DNA of 64,000 nt from Anoxybacillus tepidamans PS2. Its GTDB lineage: Bacteria; Bacillota; Bacilli; Bacillales; Anoxybacillaceae. The DNA lies in NCBI RefSeq assembly GCF_000620165.1, contig NZ_JHVN01000001.1, positions 62,001 through 126,000 on the forward strand, given 5' to 3'. This document shows, piece after piece, positions 37,495-46,112 of the stretch; position 1 is the stretch's first letter, and every line of letters starts with the position of its first letter. Position numbers and translations under genes: made by a program. The notes under the pieces were generated by a model, which was given only the letters and a program-made list of their open reading frames with translations, did no database searches and was not told the DNA's origin.

Positions 37495-37587
37495 CATTCA
37501 CACCTCTCGCCCCAAAATTATGTCATACACTACCATCATACGACAGACCTTCCCTCATATTCAACGTTAGAATTAAATGATAGCCAA

Positions 37588-37606
37588 ACTTGCTACCTAG
37601 TCATAT
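37588..37606 (-). promoter_or_regulatory. FapR-box-like site before accB
   Basis: TTGCTACCTAGTCATAT on the plus strand agrees at 13 of 17 positions with the FapR operator as I recall it (TTAGTACCTAGTCTTAA). It lies just downstream of a TATAAT on the minus strand near 37620. FapR links malonyl-CoA level to fatty acid genes, but control of accB by FapR is not the rule in B. subtilis. Confidence 0.3.
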
Positions 37607-37677
37607 AAACAATTATTATTATATAGCATTAAAATAATTTTTCCACACTAAAAATAGAATGCCCATATTTCCGAAAA

Positions 37678-37715
37678 AAAAAAGCCGGTTTCTTTCATGG
37701 AAACCAGGCTTTTTA
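37678..37715 (-). terminator. Terminator of the spoIIIA operon
   Basis: On the minus strand, AAAAGCCTGGTTTCC, a 4-base loop and GGAAACCGGCTTTTTTTT form a long stem after spoIIIAH. Confidence 0.85.
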
Positions 37716-37719
37716 GCAT

Positions 37720-38301
37720 TTAGTTTGCCGGTTGGAATTCAACTGCGATATCTTGCATATCGCTAATTTCGCTTTTTACAAGCTGAATAATTTCATTGGC
37801 TGCTTTGGCGGAACGTTGTTTCGCTTTTACTGTTACTCTTACAGTGTCACCATCCGCACGGACAAGCACATCTTCATAGCCGCCTTTCGATTTAATTAAC
37901 GTTTCTAACGTTGCTTCTTTTTCGGCAAGCGCTTCAAGTTTTTGAATCTTTTCATACGCATCGCTCTTTTGCTCTGGCGTTGCATTGGACGAAGCGACAA
38001 TGGCATTTAGTTGGTCGCGCAGGCGGCTTCGCTCATCCTCAATTTGCATGCGCAGTTCAGTAAATACGTCATCGCTTGCAATGCTTGACGTCGCTTTTCC
38101 ACCTTTCGCTTCTGTTTCTTCAACTGCTACATCGGCTCCATCTTTTGTTGTACTTTTCTTTCCGGTTTCGCTCGCTTTATTTTGCTCATTCATAAAAGCG
38201 ACGCTGTCGTTCATATCTTTTGGAGCGGTTACGTAATATACGGATAGCACTACAACTAGGCTTAGCATTGTTAATAACCAAACTGTTTGTTTTTTTAACA
38301 T
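37720..38301 (-). CDS. spoIIIAH: Stage III sporulation protein AH
   Basis: The 193-residue mother-cell protein spans the outer forespore membrane through residues 6-26 (TVWLLTMLSLVVVLSVYYV), followed by a polar linker and a C-terminal ring-forming domain of YscJ/FliF type (EKIQKLEALAEKEATLETLIKSKG and VTVKAKQRS). It pairs with SpoIIQ to form the feeding-tube channel. Last gene of the spoIIIA operon; terminator follows. Confidence 0.95.
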   Translation of the reverse strand: MLKKQTVWLLTMLSLVVVLSVYYVTAPKDMNDSVAFMNEQNKASETGKKSTTKDGADVAVEETEAKGGKATSSIASDDVFTELRMQIEDERSRLRDQLNAIVASSNATPEQKSDAYEKIQKLEALAEKEATLETLIKSKGGYEDVLVRADGDTVRVTVKAKQRSAKAANEIIQLVKSEISDMQDIAVEFQPAN

Positions 38302-38317
38302 CTTAATCGAGCCTCCC

Positions 38318-38953
38318 TTATTTTCTTGGTAATACTGCGACGCGGTAACTAGGCACGTTGAGAACGCGCGTCACCGCCTCGACAATCCATTGCTTCACCT
38401 GTAGATTGTCAGCCCCTTTGGCAACGACGAGAACCCCGCGAATGTCGGGTTTTTTAGTTGTGACGACAACGGGCGTTTCCTTTTCTCCATCGTGAACAAT
38501 GACAACTTGTTCGTTAAACGAGTGATTTTCGATTTTCCTCTTTCCGCCTTCACGGTCGGTTTCATCGGTTGTTTGTTGCTGGGTAACCCGGTTTTTCTCA
38601 AGCACCTTTATTTCTGTAGCGTCGACATTGACAACGACTTTGACATCGCCCACTCCTTCAATATCCTCAAGTGCTGACTTCAGCTGCTCCTCATAACTTT
38701 TTTCATACTCGGCAATCACTTTCGCTTTCGTGTCTTTTTGGGATCCGAATGCCTCAACCGCTTCCTTATCAACCGATTGCTTCATTACGGCAGTTGTATC
38801 GGGTGATGACTCCTCATTTTTCCACAAATGAGGAATCATCATCAGCAGCACACCTAATAGCAGTAAAACGAATACGTAAAGAGGAGGTGCTTTTTTCTTT
38901 TCTCCTTCTCCCTTTTCTAATGGCGCTAACCACCGTTTAATGAACGGAAACAT
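38318..38953 (-). CDS. spoIIIAG: Stage III sporulation protein AG
   Basis: The protein is 211 residues from the ATG at 38953 (MFPFIKRWLAPLEKG), preceded by GGAGGGAATGGGG. The longer frame to 39052 lies in the 3' end of spoIIIAF and lacks a ribosome site. It has one membrane segment (PLYVFVLLLLGVLLMM) and a ring-building domain (VKVVVNVDATEIKVLEKN...GGKRKIEN...TKKPDIRGVLVVAKG). It overlaps spoIIIAF by 17 bases. SpoIIIAG forms a large ring in the channel linking mother cell and forespore. Confidence 0.94.
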   Translation of the reverse strand: MFPFIKRWLAPLEKGEGEKKKAPPLYVFVLLLLGVLLMMIPHLWKNEESSPDTTAVMKQSVDKEAVEAFGSQKDTKAKVIAEYEKSYEEQLKSALEDIEGVGDVKVVVNVDATEIKVLEKNRVTQQQTTDETDREGGKRKIENHSFNEQVVIVHDGEKETPVVVTTKKPDIRGVLVVAKGADNLQVKQWIVEAVTRVLNVPSYRVAVLPRK

Positions 38954-39563
38954 CCCCCCATTCCCTCCCCTCGATTTGTACGTCGATTTTTTCCTCTTGT
39001 ACTCCCCATTTTGCTGAGAAAAACGAAGCGAGTTCTTTCTTTTGTTTTTCATCTTCTAGAGACTCATTCAGCGGCTTGATCGTATCAATAACGACCGGTT
39101 GAATAGCTTCTTTTTCTCCTGCTTTTCTTACGGTTACTTTAACTGCTTGAATATCATCAGGAGTTGGCAATGATTCGTTTTCTTTTGTTCGAAAAGCAAT
39201 ATTCTCTACTTCCAATCCATACTGCTTCATCAACTCCTCAGCTACTTGTTTTTTCATCTGGACAGCCATTTGTTCTAAAATATATGCACGTTGTGAGGCT
39301 TGTATTTCTTTTTTCTTCTTTTCTATTTCATTTTTCACCGTTTCTGCTTGTCCATATTGCCCCTCCTTTACAGCTGCAATAAGGCGATCGGCATCAATGG
39401 AGAAAATGCGCAAAAGAGGCGACAACATGATGAGAAGAAGGATGAGCCCAACCGCCATTTTTATATATTTTTGAAAAGAGGAAGAAGGAAGCAATAAGTC
39501 GATAATGATCGCAAATAGAATAAACATAATGATATTTGTAACCCATTCCATAATCGCATTCAT
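38937..39563 (-). CDS. spoIIIAF: Stage III sporulation protein AF
   Basis: The 208-residue protein has two N-terminal membrane helices (about 8-25 and 35-52; IIMFILFAIIIDLLL and MAVGLILLLIMLSPLL), a coiled-coil-like segment and a C-terminal alpha/beta ring domain (VTVRKAGEKEA). ATG at 39563 has AGGGGGG six bases ahead; a second ATG at 39551 is possible. Gene order and partner overlaps identify it within the spoIIIA operon. Confidence 0.93.
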   Translation of the reverse strand: MNAIMEWVTNIIMFILFAIIIDLLLPSSSFQKYIKMAVGLILLLIMLSPLLRIFSIDADRLIAAVKEGQYGQAETVKNEIEKKKKEIQASQRAYILEQMAVQMKKQVAEELMKQYGLEVENIAFRTKENESLPTPDDIQAVKVTVRKAGEKEAIQPVVIDTIKPLNESLEDEKQKKELASFFSAKWGVQEEKIDVQIEGREWGDVSVH

Positions 39564-39576
39564 TTTCTTCCCCCCT

Positions 39577-40743
39577 TCAACGAACCATCATTGCAATATT
39601 TCCAGCAGTAATAATGACAGTTAAACTGAGAAAAAACATCAGTGATACAATAGCAAGGGCGGCAAAAATATACATGATGCTTTTGCTGATAATGCTTAAA
39701 CAAGAAATGACGGGACCGCCGCCAAGCGGCTGCAGCACGGCCGCGGATAGTTTGTAAATAAAAGAAATGACTAAAATCTTTAGAGCCGGAAACGCAGCGA
39801 TAATGAAAATGATGGCTACTCCAACGATTCCAACTGTGTTCTTTAGAAGCATCGACGCTGTCACAACAGTATCAGCCGCATCCGTAAACATTTTTCCTAC
39901 AACAGGAATAAAGTTTCCCGTTACAAACTTCGCTGTTCTCAAAGCAATTCCATCAGCAACCGCTGATGTCGTTCCCTTCACGGACATCACACCAAGAAAA
40001 ACCGTTAAAATGACGCCAAGTGTCCCCAGCGCGACCTTCGTAAATAAATCGGCAAGCTGCGTCACTTTATAATGTTCTGACATTGTGCTGACGATGCTTA
40101 ACAGCGCTGCTAGAAATAGCAAAGGCAACGTTACGTATTCAACAACAACTCCTGTAGTATTCATAAGAAAAAGGATAATTGGATGAAAGAAAGCCGCTGA
40201 AATAAGACCTCCCGAAGAGGCTAACAACGCCAGTAACAGCGGCACCATCGCAATCATAAAATGCGTCATCGTCTGAATCGCCTCATTGGCGTAGTCCATA
40301 GCTAATCGAAAACTATTCAAAGCGATGATAATAAGCACCATGTAGACGACAGCATAAGCCACTTTGCTCACCGCTTGCTGTTCAAAAGCCGTTTGCAAAG
40401 ATTGCAAAAACATGCTAAAAACGGTCAATAAAATGAGCATGCCTAGCAGTTTAACATTTGCCTTCAACTCATAAATGAGGAACTTCAACAGCCCGGTCAA
40501 CCAATCTTGAAGCGACCACTCTTTCTGCCCTTGCAAAAACTCAACGAGCGATCCTTTTTGACTTTCGGGCAAAAACCCTCCGTATTTCGTAACAATGTCA
40601 TTCCAATATTGTTGGATTTCATCCACCCTAAGCGCTTCGAGTTGTTTTTGCATTACTTGCTGGTCGTTAGGTGCGGCTTGTACAACATACGGCGAGAAAA
40701 AAAAGAGAGAAATAAGAAGAAGTAAAGCAAGCTTTTGTCTCAA
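39577..40743 (-). CDS. spoIIIAE: Stage III sporulation protein AE
   Basis: The 388-residue membrane protein has a signal peptide (LALLLLISLFFFSPYVVQA, cleaved near AAPN) and about eight hydrophobic segments; it is a conserved core membrane subunit of the SpoIIIA channel. I chose the TTG at 40743, with GGGGGTGAT just ahead, which starts a clean signal peptide. A GTG at 40761 overlaps the spoIIIAD stop by four bases and would be an alternative coupled start. Confidence 0.93.
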   Translation of the reverse strand: MRQKLALLLLISLFFFSPYVVQAAPNDQQVMQKQLEALRVDEIQQYWNDIVTKYGGFLPESQKGSLVEFLQGQKEWSLQDWLTGLLKFLIYELKANVKLLGMLILLTVFSMFLQSLQTAFEQQAVSKVAYAVVYMVLIIIALNSFRLAMDYANEAIQTMTHFMIAMVPLLLALLASSGGLISAAFFHPIILFLMNTTGVVVEYVTLPLLFLAALLSIVSTMSEHYKVTQLADLFTKVALGTLGVILTVFLGVMSVKGTTSAVADGIALRTAKFVTGNFIPVVGKMFTDAADTVVTASMLLKNTVGIVGVAIIFIIAAFPALKILVISFIYKLSAAVLQPLGGGPVISCLSIISKSIMYIFAALAIVSLMFFLSLTVIITAGNIAMMVR

Positions 40744-40757
40744 TCCATCACCCCCGT

Positions 40758-41144
40758 TCACGACGACGGAATTAGGCCGATGACCGTTTCAATAATGGCC
40801 GTTAAAATAGGAATGGCCATCGCCAAAATCAAAATTTTTCCGCCTAATTCAATTTTTGAGGCGATCGCTCCTTGTCCGGCATCCTTGGAAATTTGCGCCG
40901 CAAATTCGGCAATATACGCAATGCCAATGATTTTCAAAATAGTTTCAAAGTAAACCATGTTCACCTTTGCATCTGAAGCTATTTTCTGCAGCATATGAAG
41001 AATAGCGCTAATTTGATCAATTAAAAAAAGAAAGATTACGCATCCAACAAATACTGTTAATAAAAATGCAACGCTTGATTTTTGCTCTTTTAGTAGAACC
41101 GCTAAAAATGTCGCAATTAGTCCTAACCCGACAATCTGCAGCAT
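40758..41144 (-). CDS. spoIIIAD: Stage III sporulation protein AD
   Basis: The protein has 128 residues from the ATG at 41144, with four hydrophobic segments and the strongly conserved ILKIIGIAYIAEFAAQISKD then GQGAIASKIEL. The only nearby ribosome site, GGGGGGA, lies about 13 bases from this ATG but six bases from an in-frame ATT (41150). B. subtilis SpoIIIAD begins a few residues earlier, so initiation at ATT is conceivable. It lies between spoIIIAC and spoIIIAE. Confidence 0.92.
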   Translation of the reverse strand: MLQIVGLGLIATFLAVLLKEQKSSVAFLLTVFVGCVIFLFLIDQISAILHMLQKIASDAKVNMVYFETILKIIGIAYIAEFAAQISKDAGQGAIASKIELGGKILILAMAIPILTAIIETVIGLIPSS

Positions 41145-41162
41145 TTCAATGGCTGCTCCCCC

Positions 41163-41369
41163 CTAACTTTGAAACAAGAATACATCTTTAATCTTTTGAA
41201 ATAAATCGCTAACAATGGAAGCGACCATAAATAAAATATAGATAAATCCGAGGAGAGTGACCCATTGGGCGTACTCTTTTTTCCCCATCTGATCAAGCAC
41301 CGTGTGCAAAAATGCAACAACGATGCCAACTCCTGCAATTTTAAAGATGATATCGACATCGATTCCCAT
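41163..41369 (-). CDS. spoIIIAC: Stage III sporulation protein AC
   Basis: This 68-residue protein has two membrane helices (IIFKIAGVGIVVAFLHTVL and WVTLLGFIYILFMVASIV) separated by a charged loop DQMGKKEYAQ. The family is a small, highly conserved SpoIIIA channel component. ATG with GGGGGAAAG ahead. The gap to spoIIIAB is 19 bases. Confidence 0.94.
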   Translation of the reverse strand: MGIDVDIIFKIAGVGIVVAFLHTVLDQMGKKEYAQWVTLLGFIYILFMVASIVSDLFQKIKDVFLFQS

Positions 41370-41388
41370 AACCGCTTTCCCCCTGTGT

Positions 41389-41901
41389 TTAAATCAACAA
41401 AATAACAAGCAAAAGCCCAGTGAGTATCCCTAAACTTTTCGCCATTTTCTCATAACGGGCTTTTTTATCGAGAGCGTCTTGCTCCTCTCGCTCAAGATGA
41501 ACAATGGCTAGGGCGATTTGTTTTTGCTGCGCCATCCGATCGTATTGTCCTAGCGTTTCTCCAAATTGCTTCATTACTTCAAACTCCCCATGCTTTAGTG
41601 CTGTCGCTTTCCACACGTTTCGCAAACTTTCTTCCCATGCCTGTTTGACAGTCGTTTCTCCCGTTTGCAATGCCTCGGCAAATTGCGAAAAAAAGCGGGA
41701 AAACGGAAAGGAAAGCTGCTTCGCCAAATGTAAAGCTGCTTCTGCTAAAGGGGTATGACCGTACATAATTTCTGCCTCTAGCGATTGCAATGCCACTTTG
41801 AGTTGCCGGAGCTGGCGGGGACGTTCGCTAAGCCGACGCGCCGTTTCAAATCCTGTCCACGTTGTTGCTAACAAAATGAGAAATGCCCCGATCCATCTCA
41901 T
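41389..41901 (-). CDS. spoIIIAB: Stage III sporulation protein AB
   Basis: The 170-residue protein has an N-terminal helix (WIGAFLILLATTWTGF), a helical body resembling GspF-type secretion domains (RQLRQLKVALQSLEAEIMYG, the conserved PLAEA) and a C-terminal membrane helix (LGILTGLLLVILLI). It overlaps spoIIIAA by four bases. Confidence 0.94.
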   Translation of the reverse strand: MRWIGAFLILLATTWTGFETARRLSERPRQLRQLKVALQSLEAEIMYGHTPLAEAALHLAKQLSFPFSRFFSQFAEALQTGETTVKQAWEESLRNVWKATALKHGEFEVMKQFGETLGQYDRMAQQKQIALAIVHLEREEQDALDKKARYEKMAKSLGILTGLLLVILLI

Positions 41902-42821
41902 CTTCTCACGCTCGCTTCCAGCAGCGCTGCTCCATTTTCATCGATAATACGATGAACGGTCCCCGGCCCTTTTTCGTTGGTGAGTTCAATAAAGCGTGTA
42001 AAAATGCGTTGCTCGATCATAAAACGCAAGGTAGGGCGCTTCGATACATCATTCCAATCCTTTCCGTGGACAGTCGTAAAGACGCTTACTCCAGCGTGAA
42101 CAGCTTCGAGCAACGCTTCGCTGTCCTCTGAGCGTCCAATTTCATCGACAACGAGCACATCAGGGCTCATTGACCGAATCATCATCATCATTCCTTCCGC
42201 TTTTGGGCAGGCATCAAGCACATCAACTCGGTTCCCTAAATCAAATTGCGGAATGCCTTTGACGCATCCGGCAATTTCCGAGCGTTCATCGACGATGCCC
42301 ACTTTTTTTGAAGGAATTTTTTTCGTCGGAATGCCATTGCTGATCATTCGGGCAATGTCGCGAAGCAGCGTCGTTTTCCCCGTTTGCGGGGACCCGATAA
42401 TCATCGTATTGCACCAACGGCCGTTATATACGTATGGAACCAATCGGTCGGCAATTCCGATTTTCTGCCGGGCGATGCGAATATTGAATGAAGTGACATG
42501 GCGAATCGCTTTGACGTTCCCACTTTCAGTAATAACTTTTCCAGCTAGTCCAACACGATGTCCTCCCTGAACCGTGATAAACCCCCGTCTTAACTCTTCG
42601 TCCATCGCATAAATCGAATAGCCGCTTAACTTACTGAGAAGATGCACGCTATCTTCAGTAGTCACTTCATATGGAAGGAAATGAGGAATTCCTTTGACAA
42701 TGATCTCTAACGGTCGTTGAACCCTGATCCGGATTTCCTCAATATCTTCTCCCCACGAGGATGGCAGACGTGAAAGAGCATCAGCAATCGTTTTTGGCAA
42801 CATTTCAATGATCGCTTGCAT
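41898..42821 (-). CDS. spoIIIAA: Stage III sporulation protein AA (ATPase)
   Basis: This 307-residue secretion-type ATPase is thought to power the SpoIIIA-SpoIIQ channel. Walker A GSPQTGKT is at residues 143-150, Walker B-like VLVVDEIGRSED follows, and VGIVDERSEIAG lies between. The N-terminal R3H-like region has EEIRIRVQRPLEI. First gene of the eight-gene operon, after yqhV by 24 bases. In B. subtilis the operon is under sigma-E; I could not assign a promoter with confidence. Confidence 0.96.
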   Translation of the reverse strand: MQAIIEMLPKTIADALSRLPSSWGEDIEEIRIRVQRPLEIIVKGIPHFLPYEVTTEDSVHLLSKLSGYSIYAMDEELRRGFITVQGGHRVGLAGKVITESGNVKAIRHVTSFNIRIARQKIGIADRLVPYVYNGRWCNTMIIGSPQTGKTTLLRDIARMISNGIPTKKIPSKKVGIVDERSEIAGCVKGIPQFDLGNRVDVLDACPKAEGMMMMIRSMSPDVLVVDEIGRSEDSEALLEAVHAGVSVFTTVHGKDWNDVSKRPTLRFMIEQRIFTRFIELTNEKGPGTVHRIIDENGAALLEASVRR

Positions 42822-42845
42822 ACGTCCCCTCCTTTACCATTGTTC

Positions 42846-43127
42846 TCATTTATAGATTCCAAATAAAATACATCCCACTCCAAACGCAATCCATAGCAAT
42901 TTCGAAAACGAAAGCTCGTCCGCCACTGAAAGAAGCCCGATTGTCATTGTGACAACAAAAATGATCGGACCAACAACAGCAAGCATTGCGTTAACAGCCA
43001 CCGCTTTTTTCACATCATTGAGAAAAAGCATCACTAAAGCCGCGGTTAATTCGATAGTTGCTGATAATAATCGCATGCCGGCCATAGATAGAACAGCCGA
43101 ATCGATCATCGATAACCACCGTTTCAT
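42846..43127 (-). CDS. yqhV: YqhV-like DUF2619 membrane protein
   Basis: The 93-residue protein has three hydrophobic segments (about 8-35, 46-66, 75-92) and matches DUF2619/YqhV, which lies between efp and spoIIIAA in Bacillus as here. ATG with AGGAGGA ahead. Function unknown. A CATACGTT on the minus strand at 43163-43170 resembles a sigma-E -10 element but no clear -35 was found. Confidence 0.85.
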   Translation of the reverse strand: MKRWLSMIDSAVLSMAGMRLLSATIELTAALVMLFLNDVKKAVAVNAMLAVVGPIIFVVTMTIGLLSVADELSFSKLLWIAFGVGCILFGIYK

Positions 43128-43206
43128 CAGTTCCTCCTGCTACTAATAAAATGATTAGTACAAACGTATGCAAAAGCCATCTATTTCAGAAGTGGTTTTT
43201 CGGACA

Positions 43207-43238
43207 AAATAAAAAACCCCTTGCTAAAAAGCAAGGAG
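43207..43238 (-). terminator. Terminator of efp
   Basis: CTCCTTGC, a 6-base loop and GCAAGGGG run into six Ts on the minus strand. Confidence 0.85.
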
Positions 43239-43247
43239 TTCAAACCG

Positions 43248-43805
43248 TTATGCGCGAGAAACATACGTCCCGTCTGTTGTATTAATAATGAGAACATCTC
43301 CTTCATTGACGAAGAACGGCACTTGAACGACAAGTCCAGTTTCTAACGTCGCTGGCTTCGATCCGCCGGAAGCCGTATCACCCTTAATGCCTGGCTCTGT
43401 TTCAACAACTTTTAGTTCCACAGTGTTTGGAAGTTCCACACCGATCGTCTCGCCTTGGTACATCATGATGAATACTTCCATATTTTCTTTTAAGAACTTC
43501 AATTCATGTTCGATTTGCTGAGAAGAAAGTTCGATTTGCTCATATGTTTCCGTATCCATAAATACGTGTTGATCGCCGTTTGCGTATAAATATTGCATTT
43601 TGCGATTATCGATTTGCGCACGGTTTACCTTTTCACCAGCGCGGAACGTTTTTTCTTGAATCGCTCCTGTGCGGAGATTGCGAAGTTTAGAGCGAACAAA
43701 CGCCGCACCTTTTCCAGGTTTGACGTGCTGGAACTCGATGACGCGCCAAATGTCGCCATCCGTTTCAATTGTTAAGCCTGTACGAAAATCGTTCACTGAA
43801 ATCAT
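43248..43805 (-). CDS. efp: Elongation factor P
   Basis: The 185-residue EF-P rescues ribosomes stalled at polyproline. Domain I has the [10 protein letters not shown] loop with K32 at the tip, the residue modified in the family. The middle and C-terminal OB domains include [13 protein letters not shown]-like and [20 protein letters not shown] segments. ATG at 43805 has GGGAGG ten bases ahead; the frame to 43823 lacks support. It follows the M24 peptidase gene by 26 bases. Confidence 0.96.
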   Translation of the reverse strand: MISVNDFRTGLTIETDGDIWRVIEFQHVKPGKGAAFVRSKLRNLRTGAIQEKTFRAGEKVNRAQIDNRKMQYLYANGDQHVFMDTETYEQIELSSQQIEHELKFLKENMEVFIMMYQGETIGVELPNTVELKVVETEPGIKGDTASGGSKPATLETGLVVQVPFFVNEGDVLIINTTDGTYVSRA

Positions 43806-43831
43806 TGACGAATGTCCTCCCACTTACAGTA

Positions 43832-44893
43832 TTATAAAATAATCAAATCTTTCGGCGAGCGGGTCAGCGATTCATTACCGTCCGTGGTGACAACGGCATC
43901 ATCTTCAATACGCACGCCGCCAAGGCCTGCTATGTAAATGCCAGGTTCTACCGTCACAACCATTCCTGGTTCTAACACGATGTCGGAACGAACCGATAAC
44001 GCTGGTCCTTCATGGATTTCAAGGCCGATTCCGTGACCCGTGGAATGCCCAAAATATTCGCCGTACCCTTGTTCAGCGATATAGTCACGAGTGAGCGCAT
44101 CCGCTTCCCGTCCAGTCATCCCTGGTTTAATGCCGGCCATTCCGCGCAATTGGGCTTGCAATACGACATCGTAAATCTTTTTCAACTCATCGCTCACATC
44201 CCCGACAGCTACAGTCCTTGTAATATCGGAGCAATAGCCTTTATAGTAAGCGCCAAAATCGAGCGTGACGAATTCCCCTTTTTCAATGACTTTATCAGTT
44301 GCCACTCCGTGAGGTAATGCTGAACGATAGCCTGATGCAACAATAATATCAAATGAAGATGAAGTTGCGCCCTGCTTCCGCATAAAAAATTCCAATTCAT
44401 TGGCAACTTCGATTTCTCGTACGCCGGGACGAATAAAGCGAAGAATATGTTCAAACGCTGCATCAGCAATCTCCGCTGCTTCCTTTAATATCTTAATCTC
44501 TGATTCGGACTTAATCAAGCGTAACTTTTCGATGACCCCAGAAACAGGGACTAGTGTCGCCCCTACTTCTCTTTCGTATACTTGGAATGTCGCATATGAC
44601 AAATGCTCTTGCTCAAAGCCGAGCTTGGTAATCCCAAGCCGGGCCGCTTGTTTGGCAACCTCTTCAATCACCAAACCTGTATGTTGAACGATTTCAAATC
44701 CTTCCACCTGCTTAGAAGCTTGTTCAACATAGCGAAAATCTGTAATAAAAACCGCGCCTGATTTTCCGATGACAGCTGCTCCAGCAGTGCCTGTAAAACC
44801 TGTCATATAACGGCGATTATAGGTGCTTGTAATCAGCATTCCATCGATGCCATATTCATTAAATCGCGCCCGCAACTTCTCTATTTTTTCCAA
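43832..44893 (-). CDS. yqhT: M24-family aminopeptidase (YqhT, Xaa-Pro type)
   Basis: The 353-residue protein has an N-terminal creatinase-like domain (about 1-125) and a C-terminal pita-bread metallopeptidase domain. Metal ligands are in TLDFGAYYKGYCSDITRT (two Asp), GHSTGHGIGLEIHE (His), TVEPGIY (Glu) and VRIEDDAVVT (Glu). It is probably a dimanganese Xaa-Pro aminopeptidase/dipeptidase. The gene lies between aroQ and efp as in B. subtilis, where it is yqhT. Overlaps aroQ by 13 bases. Confidence 0.93.
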   Translation of the reverse strand: MEKIEKLRARFNEYGIDGMLITSTYNRRYMTGFTGTAGAAVIGKSGAVFITDFRYVEQASKQVEGFEIVQHTGLVIEEVAKQAARLGITKLGFEQEHLSYATFQVYEREVGATLVPVSGVIEKLRLIKSESEIKILKEAAEIADAAFEHILRFIRPGVREIEVANELEFFMRKQGATSSSFDIIVASGYRSALPHGVATDKVIEKGEFVTLDFGAYYKGYCSDITRTVAVGDVSDELKKIYDVVLQAQLRGMAGIKPGMTGREADALTRDYIAEQGYGEYFGHSTGHGIGLEIHEGPALSVRSDIVLEPGMVVTVEPGIYIAGLGGVRIEDDAVVTTDGNESLTRSPKDLIIL

Positions 44894-45339
44894 ACTCTCT
44901 CTCCCCCTTCTGCTTGTTCCAATAGCGCTAAAATCGCAAGTCGATACCCAGCAAAACCCAACCCGACGATTTGTCCGGACACTACCGGCGCAATGACCGA
45001 TTCGTGGCGAAACGGCTCACGGGCATGAACGTTTGAAATATGTACTTCAATAACTGGGACATTCACACTGGCAATCGCATCGCGAATCGCATAACTATAA
45101 TGAGTAAATGCGCCAGCATTAAGAATAATGCCGTCATACGTTCCCTCGGCAGCATGAATTTGTTCGATAATTTCCCCTTCAAAATTGCTTTGAAAGCAGC
45201 TTAATTCCGCTTCGTACTGGGATGCAAAAGAGATGAGCTGCTGCTCTAAATCGGACAACGTATCGCTCCCGTAAATATGAGGTTCGCGCTTTCCAAGGCG
45301 GTTTAAATTGGGACCGTTAATGACAAGAAGACGAGCCAT
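44881..45339 (-). CDS. aroQ: Type II 3-dehydroquinate dehydratase
   Basis: The 152-residue shikimate-pathway enzyme forms dodecamers in the family. Catalytic residues lie in LLVINGPNLNRLGKREPHIYG (Tyr) and NAGAFTHYSYAIRDA, with the C-terminal VIEVHISNVHAREPFRH. ATG at 45339 has GGAG eight bases ahead; the longer frame to 45378 lacks a ribosome site. YqhS in B. subtilis. Confidence 0.95.
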   Translation of the reverse strand: MARLLVINGPNLNRLGKREPHIYGSDTLSDLEQQLISFASQYEAELSCFQSNFEGEIIEQIHAAEGTYDGIILNAGAFTHYSYAIRDAIASVNVPVIEVHISNVHAREPFRHESVIAPVVSGQIVGLGFAGYRLAILALLEQAEGGERVWKK

Positions 45340-45412
45340 CTTTGCAACTCCTTTAAATCGAATCGAAAGAATGTTCAAACAATGTTATTTTACCATAAAT
45401 CGCCTTCTGTCA

Positions 45413-45922
45413 CTACTCATTTCTTGCTTGTTCCTGCATATATTCGCTTTCTTGGGCTTCAAATGAAATAGAGTAACCGATAAATAAGCCGTAAAGTATA
45501 TACAAACAAATGGTAGTAATCACTGTGTTCCGATCGAGTTCAGCAACGGAGCGCAATCCGGGAACAAGCGGATTCAACACATAAAAAACGATGATCCATA
45601 ACGCAACGCCGTAGCCAATGCCCGCCCACATACTTTTTATTTTTCGAAGCGACACATAATAAACGAGAGCTACTAATATAGATAATAAGCCAATAAGAAA
45701 AATGGCAAGGTAATTTCCCCTTTTTCCATATTTCCAATCGCCGATATCCCAAGGGAGCAAGAGCATATTTGGACTTATTTCTGTAAAATGAAAAAAATAC
45801 GCTAAATATCCTAGAAGACTCCAAAACACGCCGCCAACAAAACCAGTAATCATCGCCTTCAACAGCAACGACATCGGTTGTTCGCGCTTATTTTGCTCTA
45901 GCGTTTGCTGATGGTCTTTCAT
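45413..45922 (-). CDS. yqhR: YqhR-like membrane protein
   Basis: The 169-residue protein has four membrane segments (about 22-43, 71-91, 100-118, 137-155) and the conserved MLLLPWDIGDWKYG between the first two. The gene has the same place as yqhR of B. subtilis. RBS AGGAGGTGAC precedes the ATG. Function unknown. Confidence 0.85.
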   Translation of the reverse strand: MKDHQQTLEQNKREQPMSLLLKAMITGFVGGVFWSLLGYLAYFFHFTEISPNMLLLPWDIGDWKYGKRGNYLAIFLIGLLSILVALVYYVSLRKIKSMWAGIGYGVALWIIVFYVLNPLVPGLRSVAELDRNTVITTICLYILYGLFIGYSISFEAQESEYMQEQARNE

Positions 45923-46112
45923 TGAATTTTGTCACCTCCTTTTTTAGTATGGCCTTTAGCACAAAAACTCATGAATTATTTTGAAAAAAGCTTGTTTCGC
46001 ACGTCTATTCATTTTTATTTTTGGAAATGATAATCGTATCATCAACCTAGAGGTTTCTGGCTATTTCTTGTAGAATAGAATAATAAATTAAGAAATAGGT
46101 TGGTGTAAACAG

